The position numbers and the translations under genes were made by a program. The notes below the pieces were generated by a model. The model searched no databases and had not been told where the DNA came from. It saw only the letters and a list, made by a program, of their open reading frames with translations. From Agromyces albus (lineage in GTDB: Bacteria; Actinomycetota; Actinomycetes; Actinomycetales; Microbacteriaceae), in the NCBI RefSeq assembly GCF_004134825.1, contig NZ_SDPN01000001.1, positions 1-64,000 on the forward strand: a stretch of DNA of 64,000 bases, given 5' to 3'. Positions 1 to 8,767 of the stretch are shown here, in pieces; within the stretch, counting starts at the first letter, position 1; the number at the start of each line of letters is the position of its first letter.

Positions 1-503
1 CGGGCGGGCGCGGCGGCGCTCCTGTCGCTGCGGCACCCGAGCCCGCACCCGAGCCTGCGCCCGAGCCTGCCGCCGCAGCAGCACCGGCCCGTCGCCGGCG
101 AGCTTCGACGAAGAAGGCCGCGGATGCGGCATCCGCTGATGTCGTGGTCGACGGAGGCGCGACGAGTCCTCCCGACGAGCCCACGGCGCCCTCCACGGCG
201 ATGAAGTTCGTGGCTCCCGTGGAGCAGTCAGCGGCGGGCGACGACGACGAGGCGCCATCAGGCAGTCCGCGCAATCCCGGTCGCCTCCTGCTGAAGGCAC
301 TCGAGCTCATGCGCGCGAAGAACGACGAGGAGTGGCAGACGATGCGCGCGGTGAAGAACCAGATGCTGCGCATGGACCCCACGTTCCAGGAGCGCCGGCT
401 GGGCTTCGCCTCGTTCACCGACTTCCTGAAGTCACGCGGCGGGGTGGTCGAGCTCGACGAGGCCGGCGGCAACCGAGTGCGGATCCGGCCGAAGAAGGTC
501 TGA
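1..503 (+). CDS. OST-HTH/LOTUS-domain protein, 3' part only (probably a NYN-domain protein)
   Basis: The reading frame is open from base 3 to the TGA at 501-503, so this is the C-terminal 166 residues of a gene that starts upstream. It begins with a low-complexity Ala/Pro/Glu linker (PEPAPEP repeats) and an RRRR basic patch, and ends with a compact domain of about 75 residues (NPGRLLLKALEL...FTDFLKSRGGVVEL...VRIRPKK). That domain fits the OST-HTH/LOTUS winged-helix fold, which in bacteria usually follows a NYN (PIN-like) nuclease domain and binds RNA. The nuclease domain would lie outside the window, so the overall function is inferred. Confidence 0.7.
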   Translation, partial: GGRGGAPVAAAPEPAPEPAPEPAAAAAPARRRRASTKKAADAASADVVVDGGATSPPDEPTAPSTAMKFVAPVEQSAAGDDDEAPSGSPRNPGRLLLKALELMRAKNDEEWQTMRAVKNQMLRMDPTFQERRLGFASFTDFLKSRGGVVELDEAGGNRVRIRPKKV

Positions 504-523
504 GCCGGGCGATCCCACCGCGC

Positions 524-2197
524 TCAGCCTGACACGCTGCTGTCTCTCCTCGGCGGCACGATGATCGACGCCACTTCCTCGAGCCGGGGGTGCAGATCGT
601 CTCCGTGATCGACCACACCGGTGCGCCACGTCATCGTCAGCCCATCCGGGCCGTCGTGCAGCACCGCCAGGTTGTTGTCGAACCATGGGCCCTTCACGGT
701 CTTCCAGCGAAACGGCGGATCGGGAACCTTCACCGAACGGGCGGCCGCCGCCCCCAGGGGCGTCGCCGCGCCGTACGACATGACGACCGCGAACCAGCGC
801 AGGAACCGCGGCAGGGGGTTCCGCACGGGTGAGCAGACCGCCTGCAGGATGCGGCCTCCCTCCCCGCGCTCCACCTCTGCCAGGTAGGAATAATGCACGT
901 CACCGGAGAGGAAGGTGACGGTCAGCGGCGAGGGGCCGCGTTCGCCGTCCGCCACTTCCGCCGCGATCCGCGCCACCGCTTGGAAGCTGTCCTGGAACGC
1001 TGCCCAGTGCTCCAAGTCGACCGCTTGCCGCAGCTTCTCCCCCACCCACGCGGCCGGCTTGCCCCAGGCGCCTTGGGCGATCGCCTCATCCCATGCCTCC
1101 ACGTGGTGCAGGCCCAGCGGCAGGAGGAACGGGAGCGAGCTGGCGACCAGAACGTGTCGGAATCCGCCACGCATCCGCTCGCTGAACCACGCCAGCTCCT
1201 GCGCATCCAGCAGCCCGCGAGCGGACGGCGTCAGCTCTCGCCCCACCCGCGAGTCGACGACGATCAGGCGCACCTCGGCGATATCCCGTGCGTAGCTCCA
1301 ACGGTAGCTGTCGGGGTCCTTGTCGCACCGGTCGGCGAACGCGTCGAGTGCATCGCTGAGGTCGAGCGCTTCGGTGCCGTCGTGCCCACTGATCCGTCGC
1401 CACAACTCGTCGGCTGCGCGGTCTCGGGGGGACAGATTCCCGACGTGCTGATACACCCAATACGACGCCAAGCCCGCGACGATACGACCCTGCCACCATG
1501 AGGTGGCTTCCATCTTCTTCTTCCAGTCGAGCGACGCGTTCCAGTCATCCCGGATGTCGTGGTCGTCGAAGATCATGGCGGTCGGCACGCACGAGAGCAG
1601 CCACCGATTGGCCTTGTCCGACCACGCGAGCTGATAGAGGTGTGCGTACTCTTCGAAGTCCTTGAGCTCCTCGCCGGGCTCCTCACGGATGTCTCGCCGG
1701 CTGCGGATGAACTTCTGCATCTCCTCTGTGGTCGAGTCGGCGTACACCTGGTCACCGAGAAACAGCAGCAGATCCGGTCGGATGTCGCGGCCCTCGGCCA
1801 CCGCGAGCGCGAACGCGCGCAGCGAGTCGACACCATGCGTGCGGTTCCCCGACCTGTCGTGGGCGACGCTCGTGCGGCACGAGCCGTAGGCCATCCGCAG
1901 TGGGCGTCCGGGCGTGAGCGTGGCGATCGTCGACGCCGGGTACTCGGACTCCGGCTCCGGCCATACCGGCATACCGTCGATCTCCACCTCGTACGGCCGC
2001 TCCGTGCCCGGCTCGAGCCCATCGACCTCGACGAGGGCGTAGTGATGGCCGTGCACGGCGAAGCTGCGTGCGTGCCACGATCGCCCTTCGGCATGGACGC
2101 TCACACGGCAACTGACTCGCGTCTCCACCCAGATGCTGGCCGAGGTCTCGTCGACGTATCGCAGCATCGGACCCAACAGCAGCGGTGATCTTGCCAT
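524..2197 (-). CDS. PhoD-like metallophosphatase (alkaline phosphatase D family)
   Basis: 557 residues from the ATG at 2197, which has GAGGA about 10 nt upstream. A longer in-frame extension to 2410 is rejected because its composition is not protein-like. Metallophosphatase motifs are visible: YGSCRTS, LFLGDQVYAD, FDDHDIRDDWN and FLSGDVHYSYLAEV, which supply the Asp, Asn and His ligands of a PhoD-type metal centre. An N-terminal beta-rich domain (GPMLRYVDETSASIWVET) precedes the catalytic domain, as in the family. No signal peptide or Tat motif is seen at this start, so a cytoplasmic phosphodiesterase or phosphatase is likely. It ends 20 bp from the converging upstream gene. Confidence 0.85.
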   Translation of the reverse strand: MARSPLLLGPMLRYVDETSASIWVETRVSCRVSVHAEGRSWHARSFAVHGHHYALVEVDGLEPGTERPYEVEIDGMPVWPEPESEYPASTIATLTPGRPLRMAYGSCRTSVAHDRSGNRTHGVDSLRAFALAVAEGRDIRPDLLLFLGDQVYADSTTEEMQKFIRSRRDIREEPGEELKDFEEYAHLYQLAWSDKANRWLLSCVPTAMIFDDHDIRDDWNASLDWKKKMEATSWWQGRIVAGLASYWVYQHVGNLSPRDRAADELWRRISGHDGTEALDLSDALDAFADRCDKDPDSYRWSYARDIAEVRLIVVDSRVGRELTPSARGLLDAQELAWFSERMRGGFRHVLVASSLPFLLPLGLHHVEAWDEAIAQGAWGKPAAWVGEKLRQAVDLEHWAAFQDSFQAVARIAAEVADGERGPSPLTVTFLSGDVHYSYLAEVERGEGGRILQAVCSPVRNPLPRFLRWFAVVMSYGAATPLGAAAARSVKVPDPPFRWKTVKGPWFDNNLAVLHDGPDGLTMTWRTGVVDHGDDLHPRLEEVASIIVPPRRDSSVSG

Positions 2198-2379
2198 GGA
2201 CGCGCTGTCCTCAGACCCCGACACCTTCGGTGTGCGGCTCGGCGTGCTCACGCGGGTTCGGCGTGTCGATGTGGGACATCCGTATGCTCCCCTCTCGACG
2301 CCGGCAGCGTCGTCTCGGCAAGTATCCGCCGATGCACACGACCTTCGCAGGGGGTTGCGGACCCAGCTGCACGCGCCTA

Positions 2380-2417
2380 GAGGCGGGCGGGTGCCGGATG
2401 CAGCACCCACCCGCCTC
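2380..2417 (-). terminator. Strong hairpin after the lyase-like gene
   Basis: Inverted repeat of 15 bp arms (2380-2394 and 2403-2417, one G-U pair) with an 8-nt loop. It lies immediately downstream of the minus-strand stop at 2426. There is no long U-tract, as is usual in high-GC actinobacteria. It probably ends the transcript of the large secreted protein before the PhoD-like gene. Confidence 0.75.
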
Positions 2418-2425
2418 GACGCGGT

Positions 2426-5400
2426 TCAGCGGTCGTCGTGGAGCAACTGCACCTCGGCGATGTTGACCCGCCCGCCGTGCTCGTCGAGCACTCGGAGCCG
2501 TTCGACCTGCGCCTCGGCCGGCAGCGGGAAGCTGTACCACTGATCTGCCGAGACACCGGTGAAGGTGACGAGGTTCTGCCACGTCGCACCGTCATCGTTC
2601 GAGCCCTGGAGCACGGTCCCGTTCGCCCGCGGGAGCTGCGTCGACCGCGGCCGCATCCGCACGAGGTCGAACGTGAACGTCGTCTCATCGGCGGGAACCA
2701 CGGTCACCCAGCCGTTCGGTGTGGTGGTGTCGGGGAAGGTCGCCAGATTGCCGTCGAACAGGCGCCATCCGTTGTCCTGCGTCGTTCCCGAGGGGCCCGG
2801 CCACGGTACCGTGGAGGCGTCGACCCATTCCCGTTTGACCTCGAGGGCGCTCACGTGGGTGTTCCAGAGGGCGAGTGACGATCCGTCGGTGGTCTCGATG
2901 ACCGTCGCGCCCTGGCCGCCGACCACAGTGCGGTAGTCGGCCGCGAACACGAGGTTCCTCCCGTAGTCGACGTCGTCGGGCAGCACGAGCTCCGCGGTCC
3001 ACGTGAGCCCATCGCTCGACGACGCCGTCGCCGGGCGTCCTTCGATCGTCACGTCGACACCGGCGAGCGGCTGCTCGGCGACCAAGGTCAGCGTGACCGT
3101 GTCGCCGTTCACCGCCTTCCCCGCCTCGGCATTCGTCGACGTGAGCGCGGCCGAAGCGATCGCGTCGACCATCTCGTGGCGTTCGCCGTGGACGCGGATC
3201 TCGCTGAACGAGGAGATCCCGGGATACACCGGGTCGGTCGGCACACCGGGGTGGTCGACCTGCACCTTGAGATACCGCCACGTCGAGTCCTGCAGCTCGG
3301 CGATGACCGGGATCGTCTCGATCGCGAAGTTCTGCGCGATCGTGTTCGTGGTCTCCCGCGACGTCAGCAGGGTCCACGTGCGCCCGTCGTTCGAGCCGTA
3401 GACGTTGGCGCCCTGCGAGCGGTTGGCGAAGTTGTAACGCGCCTGGAGCCCGATCGCGTCGGCCGAGACCCGGAACCCGGCGCCGAAGTCGAACGTGAAG
3501 GGTGCACGCAGGTCGCCGGTCGTCGTGTTGAAGTCGCCGTCGACGAGGTTCGAGACGTTGGCCGCCGACAGCGTCGAGCTGACGAGCCCGCGGTAGTCGA
3601 ACGACCCATCGTCGGCAAGGCGCGGGGTGAGCAGTTGCAGCGCGGCCACGGCCTCCTGCAGCGCTGCGAGTCCGGTGAGGAAGGTCGCGTCGTCGGCACT
3701 GTCGACGGATGCCTCGGCGCTCGCGCGCACCGACTCGAACTCGGCGAGCGAATCCGACACGTATCGCTCCTCGGGGTCGTAGCCGGCGAGCGCCGCCTCG
3801 ATCGCCGCCTGCCGGGTGGCGGCGACGTCGATCTCGACCTCGAGCGTCGTGGTGACCTCGCCGTTCGACGCCGCGAGCGTGAACCGGTGGTCGCCGACCT
3901 GCTTCGCTGAGGGTGTCCAGGTCAGGCGACCGGATGCGGCATCCACACTCGCTCCGTCAGGAAGCCCGAATGCCTCATACTCGAGGGTCGCGCCCTTGGG
4001 ATCGGTCGCGGCGAGGTCGCGCGCGGATTCGGCGCCCGCAACGCCGACGAGCCTCGTCGCGGAGCCCTGCGGGAACGCGGGGATGTCGAGCTTCGTCTTC
4101 GCCTCGAGCTCGACGTGGTCGAGGTCGACGTTGACGTTGCCTGAGCCCTTCGCCGTGTAGTAGGCGAGGTTGTCGCCCAAGGTGCTGCCGGGCAGCACCT
4201 TCGTGTCGACGTCGTACGTGACGTAGCGCCACTCGCCATGCGTGTCGGGCAGCCGCAGCACATGGTACGGGGCGAGATCGGGATTCTTGCGGATCTCGAG
4301 CGTCGCGGGCCCGTCGGTGCGGATCCGCACGCCGACCGGGCTGTAGCCGGCGCGGCTCACGTACATGAGCGTGCGCACGGCGACCGTGCTGCCGCCCTTC
4401 GAGGCCTTCAATCGCGCGAACGTGGTGTCGCCCTCGGTTTCGACGTTCGTGGTGCCGTCGATGTGCACGCCGCGCTGCTCGAGCTGCACCTTCGCGTCGG
4501 TCGGAGCCGGAGGCGTCACGCCCGCGACCTCCTCAGGCAGGGAGAGCCAGTAGTCGGGCGCGTAGTCGGGGTTCGGATCCCAGAAGTTGTACAGGTTCGC
4601 GCCCCAGTGGAAGATCGGGCCGTCGGCCTGGTCGTGCCACTGCTCGAGGTGCGGTGCCTCCTTCTCGAGGTCGCGCCCGAGGTCATAGCGATAGACGTGG
4701 TACATCTCATCGATCGGGTTGAACAGCCGCCCGCGATACGCCTCCGAGAGCACACCCGCGCCTCCCGTCGTGTCGATCCACGGGATCTCGTGGCCGAGCA
4801 TGTAGCCGACGAACTGGTTCGCGCCGTCGAGGAGCCGGTCGTCGAGGAAGGCATACGGCGACACCGCGTCATCCGCGGTGGAGCGGGTTCCGGTGACCGG
4901 ATCGACCTCGGTGCCCTGCACCGTGAGGATGCGCGCCATGACGCCGAGCGTGTTGACGTCGTCCCAGCCGTGCGCCTGGTCGCGCCCCATCTCCTGGTGT
5001 TGCACGAAGCTGTACCCGTAGGGATTCAGCGGATCGTTCTTGTCGATCAGCGGATAGATCGCGGCGATCGCGCCGTTCTGCTCGGGCCTCGACGTCGTCG
5101 AGTTGACCGTGAACCATTCGACGCCCTCGTCGTAGCGTTCGCGGTTGTCGGTGAAGATGTAGCCCGACATGGCTCCGATGAGCGGGTAGATGTGCTGGTT
5201 GAGGTACCGCCAGTTCGTGTGCAGGAAGGTCTCGGTCATCGGCACGATGAGGTTGTCGGTCAGCTTCGCGGTGTCCGAATCGTGCCAGGCGAGGTCGTAT
5301 GCCGTGTAGCCGTCGGCCACCGACGAGTAGCGGAAGATCTCGGCGGCCATGAGGAGCCGCTGCAGCGGCACACCCGAGTGGATGTGGGCGTCGGGGTAGT

Positions 5401-5896
5401 ACGCGTAGGCGGCAGGATCCATGTTCGACCAGATCCGGATGATCCGCATGCCGTTGTCGCGATGCACGGGATCGCCCGTGATCACGTAGAGCACGGCCTG
5501 CGTGTATGCGCCCCAGGCATCCTGGATCAGCCTGGACTGGACCGCCTGCGAGTTGAACGCCGTCACCGCGGGCTGGTCGAGCACCGCGGACTGGTTCGCC
5601 GAACGCAGCGTCGTCGACGCGTACTTCGTCGCGACCATCGCGTCGTAATAGGTCGCCCACGGCTCGGCGCCCTCCTGCACGTGCTCGCGTGCTCGCAGGA
5701 GGTTGTCGGCGCTCACGCCGATGCCGGGGTGCGTGAAGCCAGCGTCGCTCGTGCTCTCCTGGAACGACACCTCCACGTGCTGCGCCTCTTCATCGGCGGC
5801 CCAGGCGGGCGCCGGGGTCGCCACCAGCGTGAATGCGGCCACGATCGCCGCGAGGCTCAGCCACCTCCGCCGGATCCGCTCGAACGGACGTTGCAT
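2426..5896 (-). CDS. Very large secreted, multidomain alginate-lyase-like protein
   Basis: 1,156 residues. The ATG at 5896 is preferred over an adjacent GTG because AAGGAG lies 7 nt before it. Domains in order: Sec signal peptide (about 1-34, ending APAWAAD); an all-helical alginate-lyase/heparinase-like catalytic region to about residue 440 (NQHIYPLIGAMSGYIF, FVQHQEMGRDQAHG); a beta-sandwich region; a putative Ig (PIG) domain; a FIVAR repeat with ERYVSDSL; an F5/8-type-C domain (ARYNFANRSQ, VYGSNDGRTW); an Ig-like segment; and a second F5/8-type-C domain at the C-terminus. The role is probably breakdown of an acidic or plant polysaccharide outside the cell. The polysaccharide is not identifiable from sequence, and a glycosidase is possible. 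No LPXTG anchor is seen. Confidence 0.72.
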   Translation of the reverse strand: MQRPFERIRRRWLSLAAIVAAFTLVATPAPAWAADEEAQHVEVSFQESTSDAGFTHPGIGVSADNLLRAREHVQEGAEPWATYYDAMVATKYASTTLRSANQSAVLDQPAVTAFNSQAVQSRLIQDAWGAYTQAVLYVITGDPVHRDNGMRIIRIWSNMDPAAYAYYPDAHIHSGVPLQRLLMAAEIFRYSSVADGYTAYDLAWHDSDTAKLTDNLIVPMTETFLHTNWRYLNQHIYPLIGAMSGYIFTDNRERYDEGVEWFTVNSTTSRPEQNGAIAAIYPLIDKNDPLNPYGYSFVQHQEMGRDQAHGWDDVNTLGVMARILTVQGTEVDPVTGTRSTADDAVSPYAFLDDRLLDGANQFVGYMLGHEIPWIDTTGGAGVLSEAYRGRLFNPIDEMYHVYRYDLGRDLEKEAPHLEQWHDQADGPIFHWGANLYNFWDPNPDYAPDYWLSLPEEVAGVTPPAPTDAKVQLEQRGVHIDGTTNVETEGDTTFARLKASKGGSTVAVRTLMYVSRAGYSPVGVRIRTDGPATLEIRKNPDLAPYHVLRLPDTHGEWRYVTYDVDTKVLPGSTLGDNLAYYTAKGSGNVNVDLDHVELEAKTKLDIPAFPQGSATRLVGVAGAESARDLAATDPKGATLEYEAFGLPDGASVDAASGRLTWTPSAKQVGDHRFTLAASNGEVTTTLEVEIDVAATRQAAIEAALAGYDPEERYVSDSLAEFESVRASAEASVDSADDATFLTGLAALQEAVAALQLLTPRLADDGSFDYRGLVSSTLSAANVSNLVDGDFNTTTGDLRAPFTFDFGAGFRVSADAIGLQARYNFANRSQGANVYGSNDGRTWTLLTSRETTNTIAQNFAIETIPVIAELQDSTWRYLKVQVDHPGVPTDPVYPGISSFSEIRVHGERHEMVDAIASAALTSTNAEAGKAVNGDTVTLTLVAEQPLAGVDVTIEGRPATASSSDGLTWTAELVLPDDVDYGRNLVFAADYRTVVGGQGATVIETTDGSSLALWNTHVSALEVKREWVDASTVPWPGPSGTTQDNGWRLFDGNLATFPDTTTPNGWVTVVPADETTFTFDLVRMRPRSTQLPRANGTVLQGSNDDGATWQNLVTFTGVSADQWYSFPLPAEAQVERLRVLDEHGGRVNIAEVQLLHDDR

Positions 5897-5965
5897 CACA
5901 GGACTCCTTCGTCGTCGGATGGGGCACGACTCGCCGCCTGGGCGAGTTCGATTGGATAGCGTTGT

Positions 5966-5997
5966 CCACTATGGTGGCTGGCCAGTCGGACTGTCAA
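5966..5997 (-). promoter_or_regulatory. Promoter of the lyase-like gene with inverted repeat on the -10
   Basis: Read on the minus strand, TTGACA (5997-5992) is followed after 18 nt by CATAGT (5973-5968). The inverted repeat CCAC-TATG-GTGG (5966-5977) covers the -10, and the palindrome CTGGCCAG (5979-5986) sits in the spacer. This suggests a repressor site. Its sequence differs from the GntR sites next to it, so the regulator is unknown. Confidence 0.55.
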
Positions 5998-6035
5998 GCA
6001 ACACGAGCCGTGAGTTGGTAATCGCTGTCCGTCTC

Positions 6036-6073
6036 TGTGGTCTGACCACACGTGCTACCGTGGTCTGACCACA
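6036..6073 (+). promoter_or_regulatory. Two operators matching the LldR consensus
   Basis: Two copies of a perfect inverted repeat: TGTGGTCTGACCACA at 6036-6050 and GTGGTCTGACCAC at 6060-6072, with centres 23 bp apart. Both contain TGGTCTGACCA, an exact match to TNGTNNNACNA, the site reported for the lactate regulator LldR in Corynebacterium. They lie 26-63 bp before the GntR gene and its lactate dehydrogenase, and upstream of the divergent lyase promoter. Autoregulation by the GntR protein is the simplest reading. Confidence 0.8.
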
Positions 6074-6098
6074 CCGGAGCGGCGAGAGGACGAGCAGC

Positions 6099-6833
6099 AT
6101 GGCAGCTGACGCATCCGACGCTCCCCGTGCCTGGCAGAGCGTGCTCGAGCACATCGAGGCGCAGCTCCTCGAGGGCCGGCTGCGTCCGGGCGATCGACTC
6201 CCCGGCGAGCGCGCCCTCTCCACCGAGCTCGGCGTCGGCCGCTCGAGCGTGCGCGAGGCGATCCGCGTGCTCGAGGTGCTCGGACTCATCCGCACCCAGT
6301 CGGGCTCGGGGCCGAGCGCCGGCGCGATCATCATCTCGACGCCGGGCGGCGGCATGAGCGCCCTCATGCGCCTGCAGGTCGCGGCGAGCGGATTCCCCGT
6401 CGCCGACATCGTGCGCACCCGCCTCATCCTCGAGTCCTCCGTCGCGGGCGACCTCGCCGACGCGACGCCCGCACCCGACCTCACCGCGGCCGACCGGCTG
6501 CTCGACGCCATGGACTCCCCCACGCTCGCGCCCCAGGAATTCCTCGCGCTCGACGCGGCCTTCCACCTCGCGCTCGCCGAGGCATCCGGCAACCAGGTGA
6601 TCACCGCGACGATGGCGGGCCTCCGCAGCGGCATCGAGGGCTACGCGCTGCAGGGGCTCGCCGCCCTCACCGATTGGCACGCGACATCCGCTCGCCTCCG
6701 AATCGAGCACCGCGGCATCGTCGAGGCGATCAGGGCCACGGATGCTGCATCCGCCCGCACTCGTATCCACGACCACATCTCGGGCTACTACGCCGAGACC
6801 TTCATCGATCCCGCCCGCACCCCGACGACGTAA
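6099..6833 (+). CDS. lldR: FadR-subfamily GntR regulator, probable LldR
   Basis: 244 residues with GCGAGAGG before the ATG. It has an N-terminal winged helix of the GntR type (about 10-70; [34 protein letters not shown]) and a C-terminal helical FCD ligand domain (about 100-240). The FCD domain carries the family's metal and ligand residues ([27 protein letters not shown]). It lies 28 bp upstream of the L-lactate dehydrogenase gene and just downstream of two LldR-type operators. The likely role is a repressor released by lactate or a related alpha-hydroxy acid. The effector is inferred from neighbours and operator sequence. Confidence 0.85.
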   Translation: MAADASDAPRAWQSVLEHIEAQLLEGRLRPGDRLPGERALSTELGVGRSSVREAIRVLEVLGLIRTQSGSGPSAGAIIISTPGGGMSALMRLQVAASGFPVADIVRTRLILESSVAGDLADATPAPDLTAADRLLDAMDSPTLAPQEFLALDAAFHLALAEASGNQVITATMAGLRSGIEGYALQGLAALTDWHATSARLRIEHRGIVEAIRATDAASARTRIHDHISGYYAETFIDPARTPTT

Positions 6834-6861
6834 CCGTCCAGACGACAGAGAGAACCCCACC

Positions 6862-8241
6862 ATGGTGAAGCGCCAGTTCCCGAATCCCCGCGAGCTCACC
6901 GAGCTCATGCAGTTCAAGAAGGCGACCCTCAACCCCACCGACCGTCGGCTCGAGCGGGCGCTCACGATCGACGACCTGCGCACGATCGCCAAGCGCCGCA
7001 CGCCGCGGGCGCCGTTCGACTACACCGAGGGCGCGGCCGAGGGTGAGCTGTCGCTCGCTCGCGCGCGGCAGGCGTTCCAGGACATCGAGTTCCACCCGTC
7101 GATCCTGCGCAACGTGCCGATCGTCGACACGAGCCGTGAGGTGCTCGGCGGACCGAGCGCCCTGCCGTTCGGCATCGCGCCCACGGGCTTCACGCGCATG
7201 ATGCAGACCGAGGGAGAGGTCGCGGGCGCCGGCGCCGCGGGCGCTGCCGGCATCCCGTTCACCCTCTCGACCCTCGGCACGACGTCGATCGAAGACGTGA
7301 AGGCCGCGAACCCCGACGGGCGCAACTGGTTCCAGCTCTACGTCATGCGCGAGCGCGAGATCTCCTACGAGCTCGCACGCCGAGCTGCCGCGGCGGGCTT
7401 CGACACGCTCTTCTTCACCGTCGACACCCCGGTCGCCGGTGCCCGTTTGCGCGACAAGCGCAACGGGTTCTCGATCCCGCCGCAGCTCACGCCCGGCACG
7501 GTGCTCAACACGCTGCCCCGCCCCGCGTGGTGGATCAACTTCCTCACGACCCCGAAGCTCGAGTTCGCCTCGCTCTCGTCGACGGGCGGCACGGTCGCAG
7601 ACCTGCTCAACTCGGCGATGGACCCGACGATCTCGTTCGACGACCTCGACATCATCCGCGAGATCTGGCCCGGCAAGATCGTGGTCAAGGGCGTGCAGAC
7701 GGTGGAGGACGCGAAGCTCCTCGCCGACCGCGGCGTCGACGGCATCGTGCTCTCGAACCACGGCGGACGCCAGCTCGACCGGGCGCCGATCCCCTTCCAC
7801 CTGCTGCCGCACGTCGCGCGCGAGGTCGGCTCCGACCTCGAGGTGCACCTCGACACGGGCATCATGTCGGGTGCCGACATCGTCGCCTCGATCGCGCTCG
7901 GCGCCCGGTTCACGCTCATCGGCCGCGCCTACCTGTACGGCCTCATGGCCGGCGGGCGCCGCGGCGTCGACAAGACGATCGAGATCCTCCGCAGTGAGAT
8001 CGTGCGCACGATGACGCTGCTCGAAGTGGCGACGCTCGACGAGCTCGGCCCGCAACACGTGACGCAGCTCGCGCGGCTCGTGCCGATTGCGAGGCCGGTG
8101 ACGGATGCCGCAGAAGCGGCCGTCTCCTCGAAGCCGAAGACGGTGCGCAGTCCGCGTGCTGCCTCGGCGGCATCTGCGAAGCCTGCGACTGCTAAGCCAG
8201 CGTCAGCGAAGCCCGCGTCGCGGAGCTCCGTCACGAAGTAG
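6862..8241 (+). CDS. lldD: FMN-dependent L-lactate dehydrogenase with basic Ala/Lys/Pro tail
   Basis: 459 residues from the ATG at 6862 (AGAGAGA upstream). The whole alpha-hydroxy-acid oxidase fold is present: [28 protein letters not shown], the FMN-phosphate-binding C-terminal part GLMAGGRRG, the Lys of IVVKGVQT, and the catalytic His/Arg segment SNHGGRQLD. It oxidises L-lactate to pyruvate and feeds electrons to the respiratory chain. About the last 45 residues are an unusual tail of [10 protein letters not shown] repeats with several lysines, beyond the normal end of the family. The stop overlaps the converging methyltransferase gene by 11 bp. Control by the upstream GntR protein is expected. 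Confidence 0.92.
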   Translation: MVKRQFPNPRELTELMQFKKATLNPTDRRLERALTIDDLRTIAKRRTPRAPFDYTEGAAEGELSLARARQAFQDIEFHPSILRNVPIVDTSREVLGGPSALPFGIAPTGFTRMMQTEGEVAGAGAAGAAGIPFTLSTLGTTSIEDVKAANPDGRNWFQLYVMREREISYELARRAAAAGFDTLFFTVDTPVAGARLRDKRNGFSIPPQLTPGTVLNTLPRPAWWINFLTTPKLEFASLSSTGGTVADLLNSAMDPTISFDDLDIIREIWPGKIVVKGVQTVEDAKLLADRGVDGIVLSNHGGRQLDRAPIPFHLLPHVAREVGSDLEVHLDTGIMSGADIVASIALGARFTLIGRAYLYGLMAGGRRGVDKTIEILRSEIVRTMTLLEVATLDELGPQHVTQLARLVPIARPVTDAAEAAVSSKPKTVRSPRAASAASAKPATAKPASAKPASRSSVTK

Positions 8242-8767
8242 GCCGCGCCACCACCGTCGTCCCCGCCGCCGTCCGGGTCCCCGCCGCCGCCGAACGTCGC
8301 CACCCAGCCACGTACCGAGGAACGCGCTCGCGATAGCGTGCGAACTCGTCGCCGAATTCGCGATCGAGCATTCGTTCCTCGTCGACCACGCCAGGGTGTT
8401 CGACGAGCGCGGCGGTGGGCACGGTCGCCGCCACCCAGGCCGAGCTGCGCAGCAAGCCGAGCCCGAGATGGATGAACCACCATCCGACGTACATCGGATG
8501 GCGGCTCCGCGCGTACGGGCCGGTCGTCACGAGCGATTGCGGCTGCTCGAGCTCGAACGTCCCGGTCGTCCGACGACGCCGTTCCGCCAGCGCCCACGCA
8601 TTGAGCGCACCACCCGACACGAGCAGGAGAGCACCCACTGCCCGGTGTGCAGCACGCGGGCCTGGGAGCCGCGCCGGGAACATCCGATCCAGCGTGACTC
8701 CGACGATGATGCCGACGACCTGGCCCGGTGGCAGGGGCAGGTTGCGATACACGCCGACGAGATCCAT
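8231..8767 (-). CDS. ICMT-like membrane methyltransferase
   Basis: 178 residues. The ATG at 8767 overlaps the stop of the upstream oxidoreductase by one base (TGATG), so translation is probably coupled. It has several hydrophobic segments and the isoprenylcysteine carboxyl methyltransferase/PEMT signature: [15 protein letters not shown] followed by [25 protein letters not shown]. These proteins methylate carboxylates or phospholipid head groups with S-adenosylmethionine. Bacterial substrates are mostly unknown. The C-terminus is Thr/Ala rich. Confidence 0.8.
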   Translation of the reverse strand: MDLVGVYRNLPLPPGQVVGIIVGVTLDRMFPARLPGPRAAHRAVGALLLVSGGALNAWALAERRRRTTGTFELEQPQSLVTTGPYARSRHPMYVGWWFIHLGLGLLRSSAWVAATVPTAALVEHPGVVDEERMLDREFGDEFARYRERVPRYVAGWRRSAAAGTRTAAGTTVVARPTS

